Below are positions 6,625 through 14,038 of a DNA stretch of 15,378 nt, piece after piece. Numbering within the stretch: position 1 is the first letter of the stretch; every line of letters starts with the position of its first letter. The position numbers were made by a program, and so were the translations under genes. The stretch is from CAKRJP01 sp963589425 (lineage in GTDB: Bacteria > Bacillota > Clostridia > Lachnospirales > Lachnospiraceae): assembly GCA_963589425.1 (NCBI GenBank), contig CAVAKZ010000048.1, forward strand, positions 1 through 15,378, written 5' to 3'. A model generated the notes under the pieces. The model saw only the letters and a program-made list of their open reading frames with translations. It was not told the origin of the DNA and did no database searches.

Positions 6625-7308
6625 ATGGATAGAATTAAAATATTAGTAGTAGATGATGAGAGCAGAATGAGAAAGCTGGTTCGAGACTTTTTGGACCGGG
6701 AAGGATATGAAGTATTAGAGGCAGCCGATGGTATGGAGGCTATGGAGATTTTCTACCAGGAAAAGGAGATCGCCCTGGTGATTTTGGATGTTATGATGCC
6801 CAAGATGGATGGATGGCAGACCTGCAGAGAAATCAGACAATCATCCCAGGTGCCCATTATTATGCTGACAGCAAGGTCTGAGGAGAGAGATGAGCTGCAA
6901 GGCTTTGATCTTGGAGTAGACGAATATATTTCCAAACCCTTTAGTCCAAAGATCTTAGTGGCAAGGGTGGGAGCGATCCTTAGACGCTCCAGCAGCCTGT
7001 CAGCTTCCGATGCTGTGGAAGTGGGTGGTATTACTCTGGACAAGGCGGCTCACCAGGTAAAACTAGATGGGAAGGAACTGGAACTAAGCTTTAAGGAATT
7101 TGAACTTTTAGCCTATTTTATTGACAATCAGGGAATTGCTTTGTCAAGAGAAAAGATTCTTAATAATGTATGGAACTATGATTATTTTGGAGACGCAAGA
7201 ACTATTGATACCCATGTAAAGAAGCTTAGAAGCAAACTAAAAGACAAGGGAAATTATATTAAGACAATCTGGGGCATGGGCTATAAATTTGAGGTAGATA
7301 AAGAGTGA
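6625..7308 (+). CDS. OmpR/PhoB-family response regulator
   Basis: This 227-residue protein has a receiver domain (about 4-120) with all key residues: D10 and D11 for magnesium, phosphoacceptor D55 in LVILDVMMPK, T82 in IIMLTARSE and K104 in YISKPFSP. A winged-helix DNA-binding domain follows (about 130-225; FKEFELLAYF, LNNVWNYDYFGDARTIDTHV, IKTIWGMGYKFE). It should bind DNA as a phosphorylated dimer. TAGGAGG lies 6 nt before ATG 6625. A -10-like TATGAT (6581-6586) may be its promoter, but I find no convincing -35. Its last codons overlap the kinase start by 4 nt. The regulated genes cannot be told from the window; I give no gene symbol. Confidence 0.95.
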   Translation: MDRIKILVVDDESRMRKLVRDFLDREGYEVLEAADGMEAMEIFYQEKEIALVILDVMMPKMDGWQTCREIRQSSQVPIIMLTARSEERDELQGFDLGVDEYISKPFSPKILVARVGAILRRSSSLSASDAVEVGGITLDKAAHQVKLDGKELELSFKEFELLAYFIDNQGIALSREKILNNVWNYDYFGDARTIDTHVKKLRSKLKDKGNYIKTIWGMGYKFEVDKE

Positions 7309-8909
7309 TTCGAGGAAGATTTAAAGTAAAAACTCAATTAATGATTGTTTTTTCCGGACTTTTGTTTATGCTTATTGCCAGTTTCCTTCTTTTAAATATT
7401 AATTTCCTGAAAAGCTATTATCTGCGAGATAAGGAAAAGCAATTTCAGGAAATGTATGAAGCTTTAAACCAGGCTACAGTTGATGGAGATCTGGCAGATG
7501 AGGATACCTATATGGAACTTGTGCATTTGGCAGAAAAATATAATCTTTCTTTTCTTGTGTCAGATGCCAGTTCCGGGATTTTCTATACCAATGTTCACGA
7601 TAAGGATTCCCTATCTAATCAGATGCTGCGCTACTATATTGAGCAGGACTTTCTTCAGGGGCAGGACGAGTTTTCTCTGGATGATAGCACAGAAGGAGAG
7701 GACGATCAAAGCCAAGGCGAGACTAATACTGGGAAGACTGAGGAAAGTCAGAGTAAGAAAGGCCCTGAGGACAAAGAGGGCAATTCAAAAAAGATTATAT
7801 CCAGTGAAGACAATTACAGCCTGATACAGACCAAGGATCCGGTAAATAATACCGATTATTTGGAAATGTATGGAAAATGTCAAGATGAAAGTGCATTTAT
7901 TGTCCGCAGTCCCTTGGAGAGTATTGAGGAGAGCGTGGCTATTTCCAACCAATTTTTCATTGCCATTGGTTGTACACTTATGGTGATCATCCTATTTTTT
8001 GCATGGCTTTTTGCAAGGCGTCTAACGGCTCCTATTAAAGAATTGGCGGATCTTTCTGACCGTATGGCGGATTTGGATTTTGAAGCAAAATATACCAGCG
8101 GCGGTAAGGATGAGATCGGAGAATTAGGAGATAACTTTAACCGCATGTCGGAAAAGTTAGAGAGTACAATTTCCGAGCTAAAGAAAGCAAATAATAGCTT
8201 GAAGAAGGATATTCAGCAGAAAGAGCAGATGGAAGAGATGCGAAATGAATTTCTGGGGAATGTCTCTCACGAGTTAAAGACCCCCATTGCCCTGATCCAG
8301 GGCTATGCGGAGGGTTTAAAAGAAGGAATAAGCGATGACCCAGAGGACCAGGCCTATTACTGTGATGTTATTATGGATGAGGCGGATAAGATGAACCAGA
8401 TGGTGAAAAATCTCCTGACCCTAAATCAGCTGGAATTTGGAGAGGACGACCTAGTCTTTGAAAAAATTGACATTACAGAGATTATAAGAAGTGTTCTTTC
8501 TAATATGCAGATTATGGCTCATCAGGATGAGGCGAAGGTGATTTTTAGACAGGATGAACCTGTGTATGTTTGGGCGGACGCCTTTAAGGTCGAGCAGGTA
8601 ATACGAAACTACGTAAGTAATGCCTTCCATCATTTGGATGGAGAGAAGGTCATTGAAGTAAAAATCAAGCAGGAAGACGCCAAAGCCAGAATCAGTGTAT
8701 TTAATACAGGAACACCGATTCCTGAGGAAGATTTGGAGCATATTTGGGACAAGTTTTATAAAGTCGACAAGGCCCATACTAGAGAATATGGTGGAAACGG
8801 TATCGGTCTTTCCATTGTAAAAGCCATCATGAGGTCTCTTCACCAGGACTATGGTGTGAAAAATTATGACAATGGTGTTGAATTTTGGTTTGAGCTGGGA
8901 GTAGAATAG
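7305..8909 (+). CDS. Membrane sensor histidine kinase
   Basis: This 534-residue kinase is the partner of the preceding regulator; its GTG start overlaps the regulator stop (GTGA, 7305-7308), typical of translational coupling. Layout: membrane helix 1 (about 11-35), outer sensor domain (about 36-214), membrane helix 2 (about 217-238), HAMP (about 239-292), HisKA with phosphoacceptor H322 in NVSHELKTPIALIQGYAEGL, and an HATPase domain with the N box near N435/N439 (RNYVSNAFHH), a DKFYKVDKAH F box and GGNGIGLSIVK G box. Active-site elements look intact. Residues about 126-163 of the outer domain are a low-complexity run rich in D, E, S, K, Q and G with almost no hydrophobic residues, probably a disordered loop. 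No known sensor fold is recognised, so the signal is unknown. Confidence 0.94.
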   Translation: MIRGRFKVKTQLMIVFSGLLFMLIASFLLLNINFLKSYYLRDKEKQFQEMYEALNQATVDGDLADEDTYMELVHLAEKYNLSFLVSDASSGIFYTNVHDKDSLSNQMLRYYIEQDFLQGQDEFSLDDSTEGEDDQSQGETNTGKTEESQSKKGPEDKEGNSKKIISSEDNYSLIQTKDPVNNTDYLEMYGKCQDESAFIVRSPLESIEESVAISNQFFIAIGCTLMVIILFFAWLFARRLTAPIKELADLSDRMADLDFEAKYTSGGKDEIGELGDNFNRMSEKLESTISELKKANNSLKKDIQQKEQMEEMRNEFLGNVSHELKTPIALIQGYAEGLKEGISDDPEDQAYYCDVIMDEADKMNQMVKNLLTLNQLEFGEDDLVFEKIDITEIIRSVLSNMQIMAHQDEAKVIFRQDEPVYVWADAFKVEQVIRNYVSNAFHHLDGEKVIEVKIKQEDAKARISVFNTGTPIPEEDLEHIWDKFYKVDKAHTREYGGNGIGLSIVKAIMRSLHQDYGVKNYDNGVEFWFELGVE

Positions 8910-8979
8910 GTCTGGTATGTCATAAGGCCATAGACTTGTTGCTAAGACGAGAGGAATAAGTAGGAAAGAGAGAATTTTC

Positions 8980-9585
8980 ATGATTGCAATAATTGACTAT
9001 GATGCTGGAAATATTAAGAGTGTTGAGAAGGCCATGGAATATTTGGGCCAGGAAGCCCGAGTTACAAGAGAACCTAAGGTCATTCTGGGGGCAGATAAAG
9101 TGATTCTTCCCGGGGTGGGAGCCTTTGGAGATGCAATGGGAAAGCTTAGACAGTATGGACTGGACCAGGTGATTCATGAAGTGGTAAAAAAAGAGATTCC
9201 TCTTCTTGGAATCTGTCTGGGCCTTCAATTGTTATTTGAGAAAAGCGATGAGACTCCGGGAGTTTCGGGCCTTGGTGTTTTGGAGGGAGAGATTCTTCGA
9301 ATTCCTGATAAGGAAGGTTTGAAGATTCCCCATATGGGATGGAATTCTTTGAAATTTCCAAATGAAGGAAGACTATTTAAAGGAATTTTGGAGGACTCCT
9401 ATGTTTATTTTGTACATTCATACTATTTGAAGGCAAAGGATGAGAGTATCGTTACGGCTACCACAGAGTACAGCAGCTTGATTCATGCCTCTGTAGAGCG
9501 GGGCAATGTATTTGCCTGCCAGTTCCATCCGGAAAAAAGCAGTGATGTGGGAATGCAGATACTGAATAATTTTGTAAATCTTTAA
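8980..9585 (+). CDS. hisH: HisH, glutaminase subunit of IGP synthase
   Basis: HisH releases ammonia from glutamine and feeds it through HisF in the step making imidazole glycerol phosphate and AICAR, joining histidine and purine synthesis. The 201-residue protein is a class I glutamine amidotransferase with its triad: C79 in LLGICLGLQLLF, H183 and E185 in QFHPEKS. The oxyanion region PGVGAFGDAM (44-53) is also present. The ribosome site AGGAAAGAG lies before ATG 8980. It is 70 nt after the kinase gene with no terminator seen. hisF follows after 69 nt. Other his genes are not nearby. Confidence 0.96.
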   Translation: MIAIIDYDAGNIKSVEKAMEYLGQEARVTREPKVILGADKVILPGVGAFGDAMGKLRQYGLDQVIHEVVKKEIPLLGICLGLQLLFEKSDETPGVSGLGVLEGEILRIPDKEGLKIPHMGWNSLKFPNEGRLFKGILEDSYVYFVHSYYLKAKDESIVTATTEYSSLIHASVERGNVFACQFHPEKSSDVGMQILNNFVNL

Positions 9586-9654
9586 AATATTATAGAAAAT
9601 AAAATGTTTACAAAGATTGTGAATGTAAAAATGGCAGATAGGAGAAATTAGATT

Positions 9655-10416
9655 ATGCATACAAAAAGAATAATCCCATGTCTGGATGTAAACAAGGGCC
9701 GGGTGGTAAAGGGTGTCAATTTCGTGGACCTGAAGGATGCAGGAGATCCGGTGGAGATTGGAATGGCCTATGATAAGGCAGGGGCAGACGAGCTTACTTT
9801 CTTAGATATTACAGCCTCATCCGATGCTAGAAATACGGTAGTAGACATGGTAAGAAAAGTGGCAGAGAATATTTTTATTCCTTTCACTGTAGGCGGAGGT
9901 ATTCGGACGGTAGAAGATTTTAAGGTGCTTCTAAGAGAGGGGGCTGATAAGATCTCCATTAATTCCTCAGCTATTAATACGCCAAGACTTATTTCGGATG
10001 CGGCGGATAAATTCGGTAGCCAATGTGTTGTTGTGGCCATTGATGCTAAGAGGCGAGAAGATGGCAGCGGTTGGAATATTTATAAAAATGGTGGACGTAT
10101 TGATGTAGGGATTGACGCAGTGGAGTGGGCTGTGAAGGTAGCTGAGCTTGGAGCCGGAGAAATCCTTCTTACCAGTATGGACTGCGATGGAACGAAAGCG
10201 GGATATGATTTGGAACTTACCAGACAGATTGCAGATGCGGTTCCCATTCCTGTTATTGCCTCAGGCGGGGCAGGAAATCTAGAACATTTTCATGAAGCCC
10301 TGACAGTTGGAGGAGCGGATGCGGCTCTGGCAGCTTCCCTCTTTCATTACAAGGAATTAGAAATTAGAGAAGTAAAAGAATATTTACAGAATAAAGGGGT
10401 ATCTGTCAGACTGTAG
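9655..10416 (+). CDS. hisF: HisF, cyclase subunit of IGP synthase
   Basis: HisF takes ammonia from HisH and converts PRFAR to imidazole glycerol phosphate and AICAR. The 253-residue (beta/alpha)8 barrel has the usual length and the two catalytic aspartates at their classic positions, D11 (IPCLDVNKGRVVKGVNF) and D130 (VVVAIDAKR). Phosphate-binding loops FTVGGGIRT and IASGGAG are clear. AGGAGA (9640-9645) precedes ATG 9655 at good spacing. The hisH-hisF gap of 69 nt is A/T-rich with a weak TTTAC/GTAAA inverted repeat; no terminator or T-box is visible. Confidence 0.97.
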   Translation: MHTKRIIPCLDVNKGRVVKGVNFVDLKDAGDPVEIGMAYDKAGADELTFLDITASSDARNTVVDMVRKVAENIFIPFTVGGGIRTVEDFKVLLREGADKISINSSAINTPRLISDAADKFGSQCVVVAIDAKRREDGSGWNIYKNGGRIDVGIDAVEWAVKVAELGAGEILLTSMDCDGTKAGYDLELTRQIADAVPIPVIASGGAGNLEHFHEALTVGGADAALAASLFHYKELEIREVKEYLQNKGVSVRL

Positions 10417-10455
10417 CCATTTAATGGGATGGCAGATATTAAAGGATATAAGGCC

Positions 10456-11124
10456 ATGACAGCAATTAATAATGACTGGTTGGAAGCCCTCCGGGGAGAA
10501 TTTAAGAAGCCGTATTATAAGAGCTTGTTTGAAAGGGTAAAAAGTGAATATAGCAGCAGTCAGATTTTCCCGCCGGCAGATGATATTTTTAACGCCTTTC
10601 ACCTGACTCCTCTAAGTCAGGTGAAGGTGGTGATTTTAGGTCAGGATCCCTACCATAATGTTGGTCAGGCTCATGGCCTGTGTTTTTCTGTTCGGAAGGG
10701 GGTAGATGTGCCCCCTTCTTTGGTTAATATTTATAAAGAGCTTCATGATGATTTGGGCTGTGAGATTCCCAACCATGGATGCCTTACCAAATGGGCCAAG
10801 CAGGGGGTTCTTATGTTAAATACAGTTCTTACAGTGAGAGCTCATGAGGCCAACTCCCACAGAGGTATAGGCTGGGAGGAATTTACGGATGCTGCTATTG
10901 GAGCCTTAAACAGTCAGGACCGTCCTATTGTATTTATTTTATGGGGAAGTCCCGCTCAGAAAAAAGCCAGGATGTTAAATAACCCCAATCATTTGATCTT
11001 AAAGGCCCCTCATCCAAGCCCTCTGTCGGCCTATCGGGGCTTTTTTGGAAGTAAACCCTTTAGCCAGGCCAACGACTTTCTAAAAGAGCATGGGCTGGAG
11101 CCCGTCGATTGGCAGATCGAATAA
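10456..11124 (+). CDS. ung: Uracil-DNA glycosylase (family 1)
   Basis: Ung removes uracil from DNA and starts base-excision repair. From ATG 10456 the protein has 222 residues, with water-activating D64 in LGQDPYHNVGQAHGLCFSV and catalytic H186 in HPSPLSAYRGFFG, near-identical in position to the E. coli residues; LLNTVLTV-type and ILWGSPAQKK motifs are also seen. The open frame extends to ATG 10429, but that start lacks a ribosome site, while AAAGGATATAAGG precedes 10456, and the family normally starts close to INNDW. The gene follows hisF by 39 nt and is probably co-transcribed with hisHF. Confidence 0.94.
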   Translation: MTAINNDWLEALRGEFKKPYYKSLFERVKSEYSSSQIFPPADDIFNAFHLTPLSQVKVVILGQDPYHNVGQAHGLCFSVRKGVDVPPSLVNIYKELHDDLGCEIPNHGCLTKWAKQGVLMLNTVLTVRAHEANSHRGIGWEEFTDAAIGALNSQDRPIVFILWGSPAQKKARMLNNPNHLILKAPHPSPLSAYRGFFGSKPFSQANDFLKEHGLEPVDWQIE

Positions 11125-11169
11125 GGGAAAAATCTTTGAAAATTAGTCATAGGAGAGAACAAAAATACA

Positions 11170-11697
11170 ATGAGGAGAATTTGTAAAATGCTGGCAGTGG
11201 CAACTGTATCAGTGGGACTTCTTACTGGCTGCGCATCAAACCCTTCGGAGGCAGGGCTAGAATATTTGCAGAATAAGGATTACGACAATGCTATTGCTTC
11301 TTTTGAAAAAGCCATAGAAGAAGACATTAATGTGGCAGATGCTTATCGTGGAATTGGCATGGCAAAATGGGAGCAAAAAGATTATGCAGGTTCTTTGCGG
11401 GCTTTCACCAGTGCTTTAAATGCAGGAACTTCTGGTGACGGAACGCTTTATAATCTTATGGGATGTGACGCCTTAAATCTTCAAAATTATACGGATGCTA
11501 TTACTTATTTTGAGGAGGCCCTAGAGGACTCGGGAAACAGTGACAATCTTACAAAGGAGGCTTCCTACAATCTTATATTGGCTTATGAGGGGGCAGGAGA
11601 TAGAGATTCTGTAAAGACGAAACTTTCTGAGTATATAAAAAAGTATCCTGATGACCAGGCGGCACAGGAGGCCAATGCTTTTTGGTCTACAAGATAA
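11170..11697 (+). CDS. TPR-repeat lipoprotein
   Basis: The 175-residue protein starts with a lipoprotein signal: positive MRRICK, a hydrophobic core, and the lipobox LLTGC with C21 as the lipid-anchored residue. About four tetratricopeptide repeats follow (roughly 25-58, 59-92, 93-126, 130-163), e.g. QNKDYDNAIASFEKAIEED and QNYTDAITYFEEALED. It should be anchored to the outer face of the membrane and hold protein partners; no specific function is recognised. ATG 11170 is preferred over the in-frame ATG at 11188 (which has GAGGAG upstream) because only the longer form has the charged signal-peptide start. It lies between ung and hflX in the same orientation. Confidence 0.85.
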   Translation: MRRICKMLAVATVSVGLLTGCASNPSEAGLEYLQNKDYDNAIASFEKAIEEDINVADAYRGIGMAKWEQKDYAGSLRAFTSALNAGTSGDGTLYNLMGCDALNLQNYTDAITYFEEALEDSGNSDNLTKEASYNLILAYEGAGDRDSVKTKLSEYIKKYPDDQAAQEANAFWSTR

Positions 11698-11737
11698 AAT
11701 CCGAAAAAGCATAAATACCATGAGGGCGGTAAATTAG

Positions 11738-12976
11738 ATGATTGAATTAAAAAAAGAGACAGAGCGAGTGATCTTGCTAGGCGTAAGTTTAAATGACAAT
11801 GATCATGTGGATGAGTCTCTGGATGAGCTGACTGAGCTGGTGAAAACAGCAGGAGCCATAGTTGTAGGGAGGCTGATTCAGAAACGGGACCAGGTCCACC
11901 CGGGAACCTATATAGGAAAAGGAAAGATTGAAGAACTTATAGACCTTATCTGGGAGACCGAGGCCACAGGCCTTGTGTGTGATGATGAGCTTTCTCCGGT
12001 GCAAATGAAGAACCTGCAGGATGTGCTTGATGTAAAGGTAATGGATCGGACCCTTATAATTTTGGACATTTTTGCAGCAAGAGCTTCTACCAGTGAGGGA
12101 AAGATTCAGGTAGAATTAGCCCAGTTAAAATACAGGGCCACCAGGCTTACGGGTTTTGGAACTGCCATGTCAAGGCTAGGTGGTGGTATTGGAACCAGAG
12201 GACCTGGGGAGAAAAAATTAGAGATTGACCGAAGACTGATTAAAAATCGTATTTCCCAGTTAAATAGAGAATTAAAAGAGGTTAAAAGACACAGAGAAGT
12301 TACCAGAGACCATAGGAGTCAAAGTCATGCCCCAGTGGCTGCTATTGTAGGATATACCAATGCAGGGAAGTCTACCCTTTTAAATAGCCTGACAGGTGCA
12401 GAAATCCTGGCAGAGGATAAGTTGTTTGCTACCTTGGATCCGACGACTCGGTCTTGCAGGCTGCCCAGTGGCCAGGAAGTGCTGCTTACCGATACTGTAG
12501 GTTTTATTAGAAAGCTTCCCCATCATTTGATCGAAGCCTTTCGAAGTACCTTGGAGGAAGCAAAGTATGCAGATTTAATCCTTCACGTGGTGGATGTATC
12601 TAATCCCCAGATGGATGAGCAGATGTATACGGTATATGAGACCTTGGAAAATCTTGGGGTGACGGACAAAGCAATTATCACGGTCTTCAATAAGCAAGAC
12701 CGGCTGGAAGAAGATATTATTCTTAGAGATTTTAAGGCAGAGACTACAGTGAAAATTTCTGCAAAAACAGGTCAGGGCCTTACAGAGCTTTTGGAGGCTA
12801 TAGAAACTCTTCTTAGGGATCAGAAGATGGAAATTAAGAAAACCTACCCTTACCGTGAGGCAGGAAAAATTCAACTGATCCGAAAATATGGTGAGCTTTT
12901 AAAAGAGATTTATGAGGAAGATGGCATCTATGTCCATGCCTATGTTCCAAAGGAACTTTTTGGAAAGGTACTATAA
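11738..12976 (+). CDS. hflX: GTPase HflX
   Basis: HflX is a GTPase that binds the large ribosomal subunit and, in several bacteria, splits stalled or hibernating ribosomes under stress. The 412-residue protein has the glycine-rich N-terminal domain (about 1-160; HPGTYIGKGKIEEL, TRLTGFGTAMSRLGGGIGTR with GPGEKKLE), a helical linker (160-197), and a GTPase domain with G1 GYTNAGKS (205-212), G3 DTVG (252-255), G4 NKQD (318-321) and G5 SAK (341-343). The ribosome site before ATG 11738 is weak (GAGGGCGG). A clear terminator follows. It complements the ribosome-rescue genes upstream but is in a separate unit. Confidence 0.96.
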   Translation: MIELKKETERVILLGVSLNDNDHVDESLDELTELVKTAGAIVVGRLIQKRDQVHPGTYIGKGKIEELIDLIWETEATGLVCDDELSPVQMKNLQDVLDVKVMDRTLIILDIFAARASTSEGKIQVELAQLKYRATRLTGFGTAMSRLGGGIGTRGPGEKKLEIDRRLIKNRISQLNRELKEVKRHREVTRDHRSQSHAPVAAIVGYTNAGKSTLLNSLTGAEILAEDKLFATLDPTTRSCRLPSGQEVLLTDTVGFIRKLPHHLIEAFRSTLEEAKYADLILHVVDVSNPQMDEQMYTVYETLENLGVTDKAIITVFNKQDRLEEDIILRDFKAETTVKISAKTGQGLTELLEAIETLLRDQKMEIKKTYPYREAGKIQLIRKYGELLKEIYEEDGIYVHAYVPKELFGKVL

Positions 12977-12983
12977 GAAACTA

Positions 12984-13016
12984 ACAAAAACCCGTGGGAT
13001 TCCTACGGGTTTTTGT
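12984..13016 (+). terminator. Rho-independent terminator after hflX
   Basis: ACAAAAACCCGT (12984-12995) and ACGGGTTTTTGT (13005-13016) form a perfect 12-bp stem with a 9-nt loop, with T-run 13010-13014 in the 3' arm. It lies 8 nt after the hflX stop and, with A-run on the other side, could work in both directions. Confidence 0.88.
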
Positions 13017-13113
13017 GGACATTTTAACAATAGAGTGTTACCATAAAGGCATAAAAAAGCAAGATCTAGGGAACAATGGGGATAGTACCCTTAGGTAAAT
13101 GGAGGAGTAAAAT

Positions 13114-13971
13114 ATGAAGATTGAACTAGAAAGATATCATGGTTTGGGGAATGATTATGTGGTATATGACCCCAATAAGAACGAACTGAAATTGACCCCC
13201 GGTAATGTAAAGTTGATCTGCGATCGCAACGAGGGACTTGGGGCAGATGGTATTTTGGAAGGACCTATTTTACAGGAAGACGGTATCCATGTGGTGATTT
13301 GGAATCCGGATGGAAGTCAGTCAGAGACCAGTGGTAATGGTATCCGAATTTTTGCAAGATATTTAAAAGATGCAGGATATGTACAGAAGAAGACCTTTAA
13401 GATCTACATGGATAAGGGACCGGTGGAAGCTACTTTCTTAAGTGAGGAAGGCAGCAAGATCCGGATCAATATGGGTAAAATTTCCTTTAACAGCCAGGAT
13501 GTTCCTGTAACGGGAGAGCCTAGGGAGGTTATTAATGAGGATATGGTAATTGGCAGAACCCTCTATCCTGTTAGCTGTGTGTCAGTGGGAAATCCTCACT
13601 GCGTCATTCCTATGAGGGAGATTTCAAGAGACCTGGTTTGTCGAATCGGAGACTATGCAGAGGTGGCAAAGTATTTTCCTAACCGGATTAATACTCAGAT
13701 TATGCAGGTGGTAGATAAGGGGCAGATCAATATTGAGATTTATGAGAGAGGAGCAGGCTATACCCTGGCCTCCGGAACAGGTGCCTGCGCGGCAGCTGCA
13801 GTGGCCCATAAGCTTGGAATGACAGACAATAAGGTAGTGGTACATATGCCGGGAGGAGATCTTATGGTGGAGATTGATGATGCCTGGAATGTCAGCATGA
13901 CCGGCAATGTTTGTTATATTGCAAAAATGATCCTAAGCAGTGATTTCACAGAGATGCTTAGGGCAATCTAG
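13114..13971 (+). CDS. dapF: DapF-like epimerase with both catalytic Cys replaced by Ser
   Basis: The 285-residue protein is a clear diaminopimelate epimerase homologue: HGLGNDYVVYD (9-19), GLGADGIL (41-48), WNPDGS (63-68), SVGNPHCVIP (157-166), FPNRINTQIMQVV (188-200) and YERGAG (210-215). DapF converts LL- to meso-diaminopimelate for lysine and peptidoglycan, using two cysteines as acid and base (C73 and C217 in E. coli). Here the matching residues are serines: S73 (AGT codon) in ETSGNGIRIF, and S220 (TCC codon) in TLASGTGACAAA; the usual ERGAGET also reads ERGAGYT. The fold and substrate residues are kept, so it is not a decayed gene. GGAGGAG precedes ATG 13114. Name it dapF-like: a Ser/Ser epimerase, an enzyme of new specificity, or a non-catalytic protein are all possible. 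Confidence 0.85.
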   Translation: MKIELERYHGLGNDYVVYDPNKNELKLTPGNVKLICDRNEGLGADGILEGPILQEDGIHVVIWNPDGSQSETSGNGIRIFARYLKDAGYVQKKTFKIYMDKGPVEATFLSEEGSKIRINMGKISFNSQDVPVTGEPREVINEDMVIGRTLYPVSCVSVGNPHCVIPMREISRDLVCRIGDYAEVAKYFPNRINTQIMQVVDKGQINIEIYERGAGYTLASGTGACAAAAVAHKLGMTDNKVVVHMPGGDLMVEIDDAWNVSMTGNVCYIAKMILSSDFTEMLRAI

Positions 13972-14002
13972 CAGGCAAATTTCCCACATCAAATTTAATT
14001 CA

Positions 14003-14011
14003 TGATATACT
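14003..14011 (+). promoter_or_regulatory. Possible extended -10 promoter for addB
   Basis: TGATATACT (14003-14011) matches an extended -10 element (TG-N-TATAAT-like). No good -35 box is found at 17 bp, which extended -10 promoters tolerate. Transcription would start near 14018, inside the left arm of the hairpin that covers the addB start. Confidence 0.4.
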
Positions 14012-14038
14012 AAGGCATAGGAGGAAAACCTATGCCTT
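14012..14038 (+). promoter_or_regulatory. addB: Hairpin covering addB ribosome site and start codon
   Basis: AAGGCATAGG (14012-14021) and CCTATGCCTT (14029-14038) are a perfect 10-bp inverted repeat with loop AGGAAAA. The left arm and loop share the AGGAGG ribosome site (14019-14024), and the right arm contains the ATG (14032-14034). On an RNA reading through from dapF the start would be folded away. It lacks a proper T-run, so it is a poor terminator. Confidence 0.5.

Noticed and set aside
9586..9654. Terminator or attenuator between hisH and hisF
   Set aside because: Only a weak 5-bp TTTAC/GTAAA repeat with a long loop and no T-run is present.
10429..10455. Longer start for Ung
   Set aside because: No ribosome site before 10429; the start at 10456 has one and fits the family's N-terminus and residue numbering.
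13017..13113. Riboswitch or T-box leader before dapF
   Set aside because: The 97 nt hold only a weak CTAGGG/CCCTTAG hairpin (13066-13094); this is too short for a lysine riboswitch, and no T-box motif is seen.
13330..13773. Selenocysteine or sequencing error explaining the missing dapF cysteines
   Set aside because: The codons are AGT and TCC, not TGA, and the frame is intact around both. Two separate errors at exactly the two catalytic sites are unlikely.
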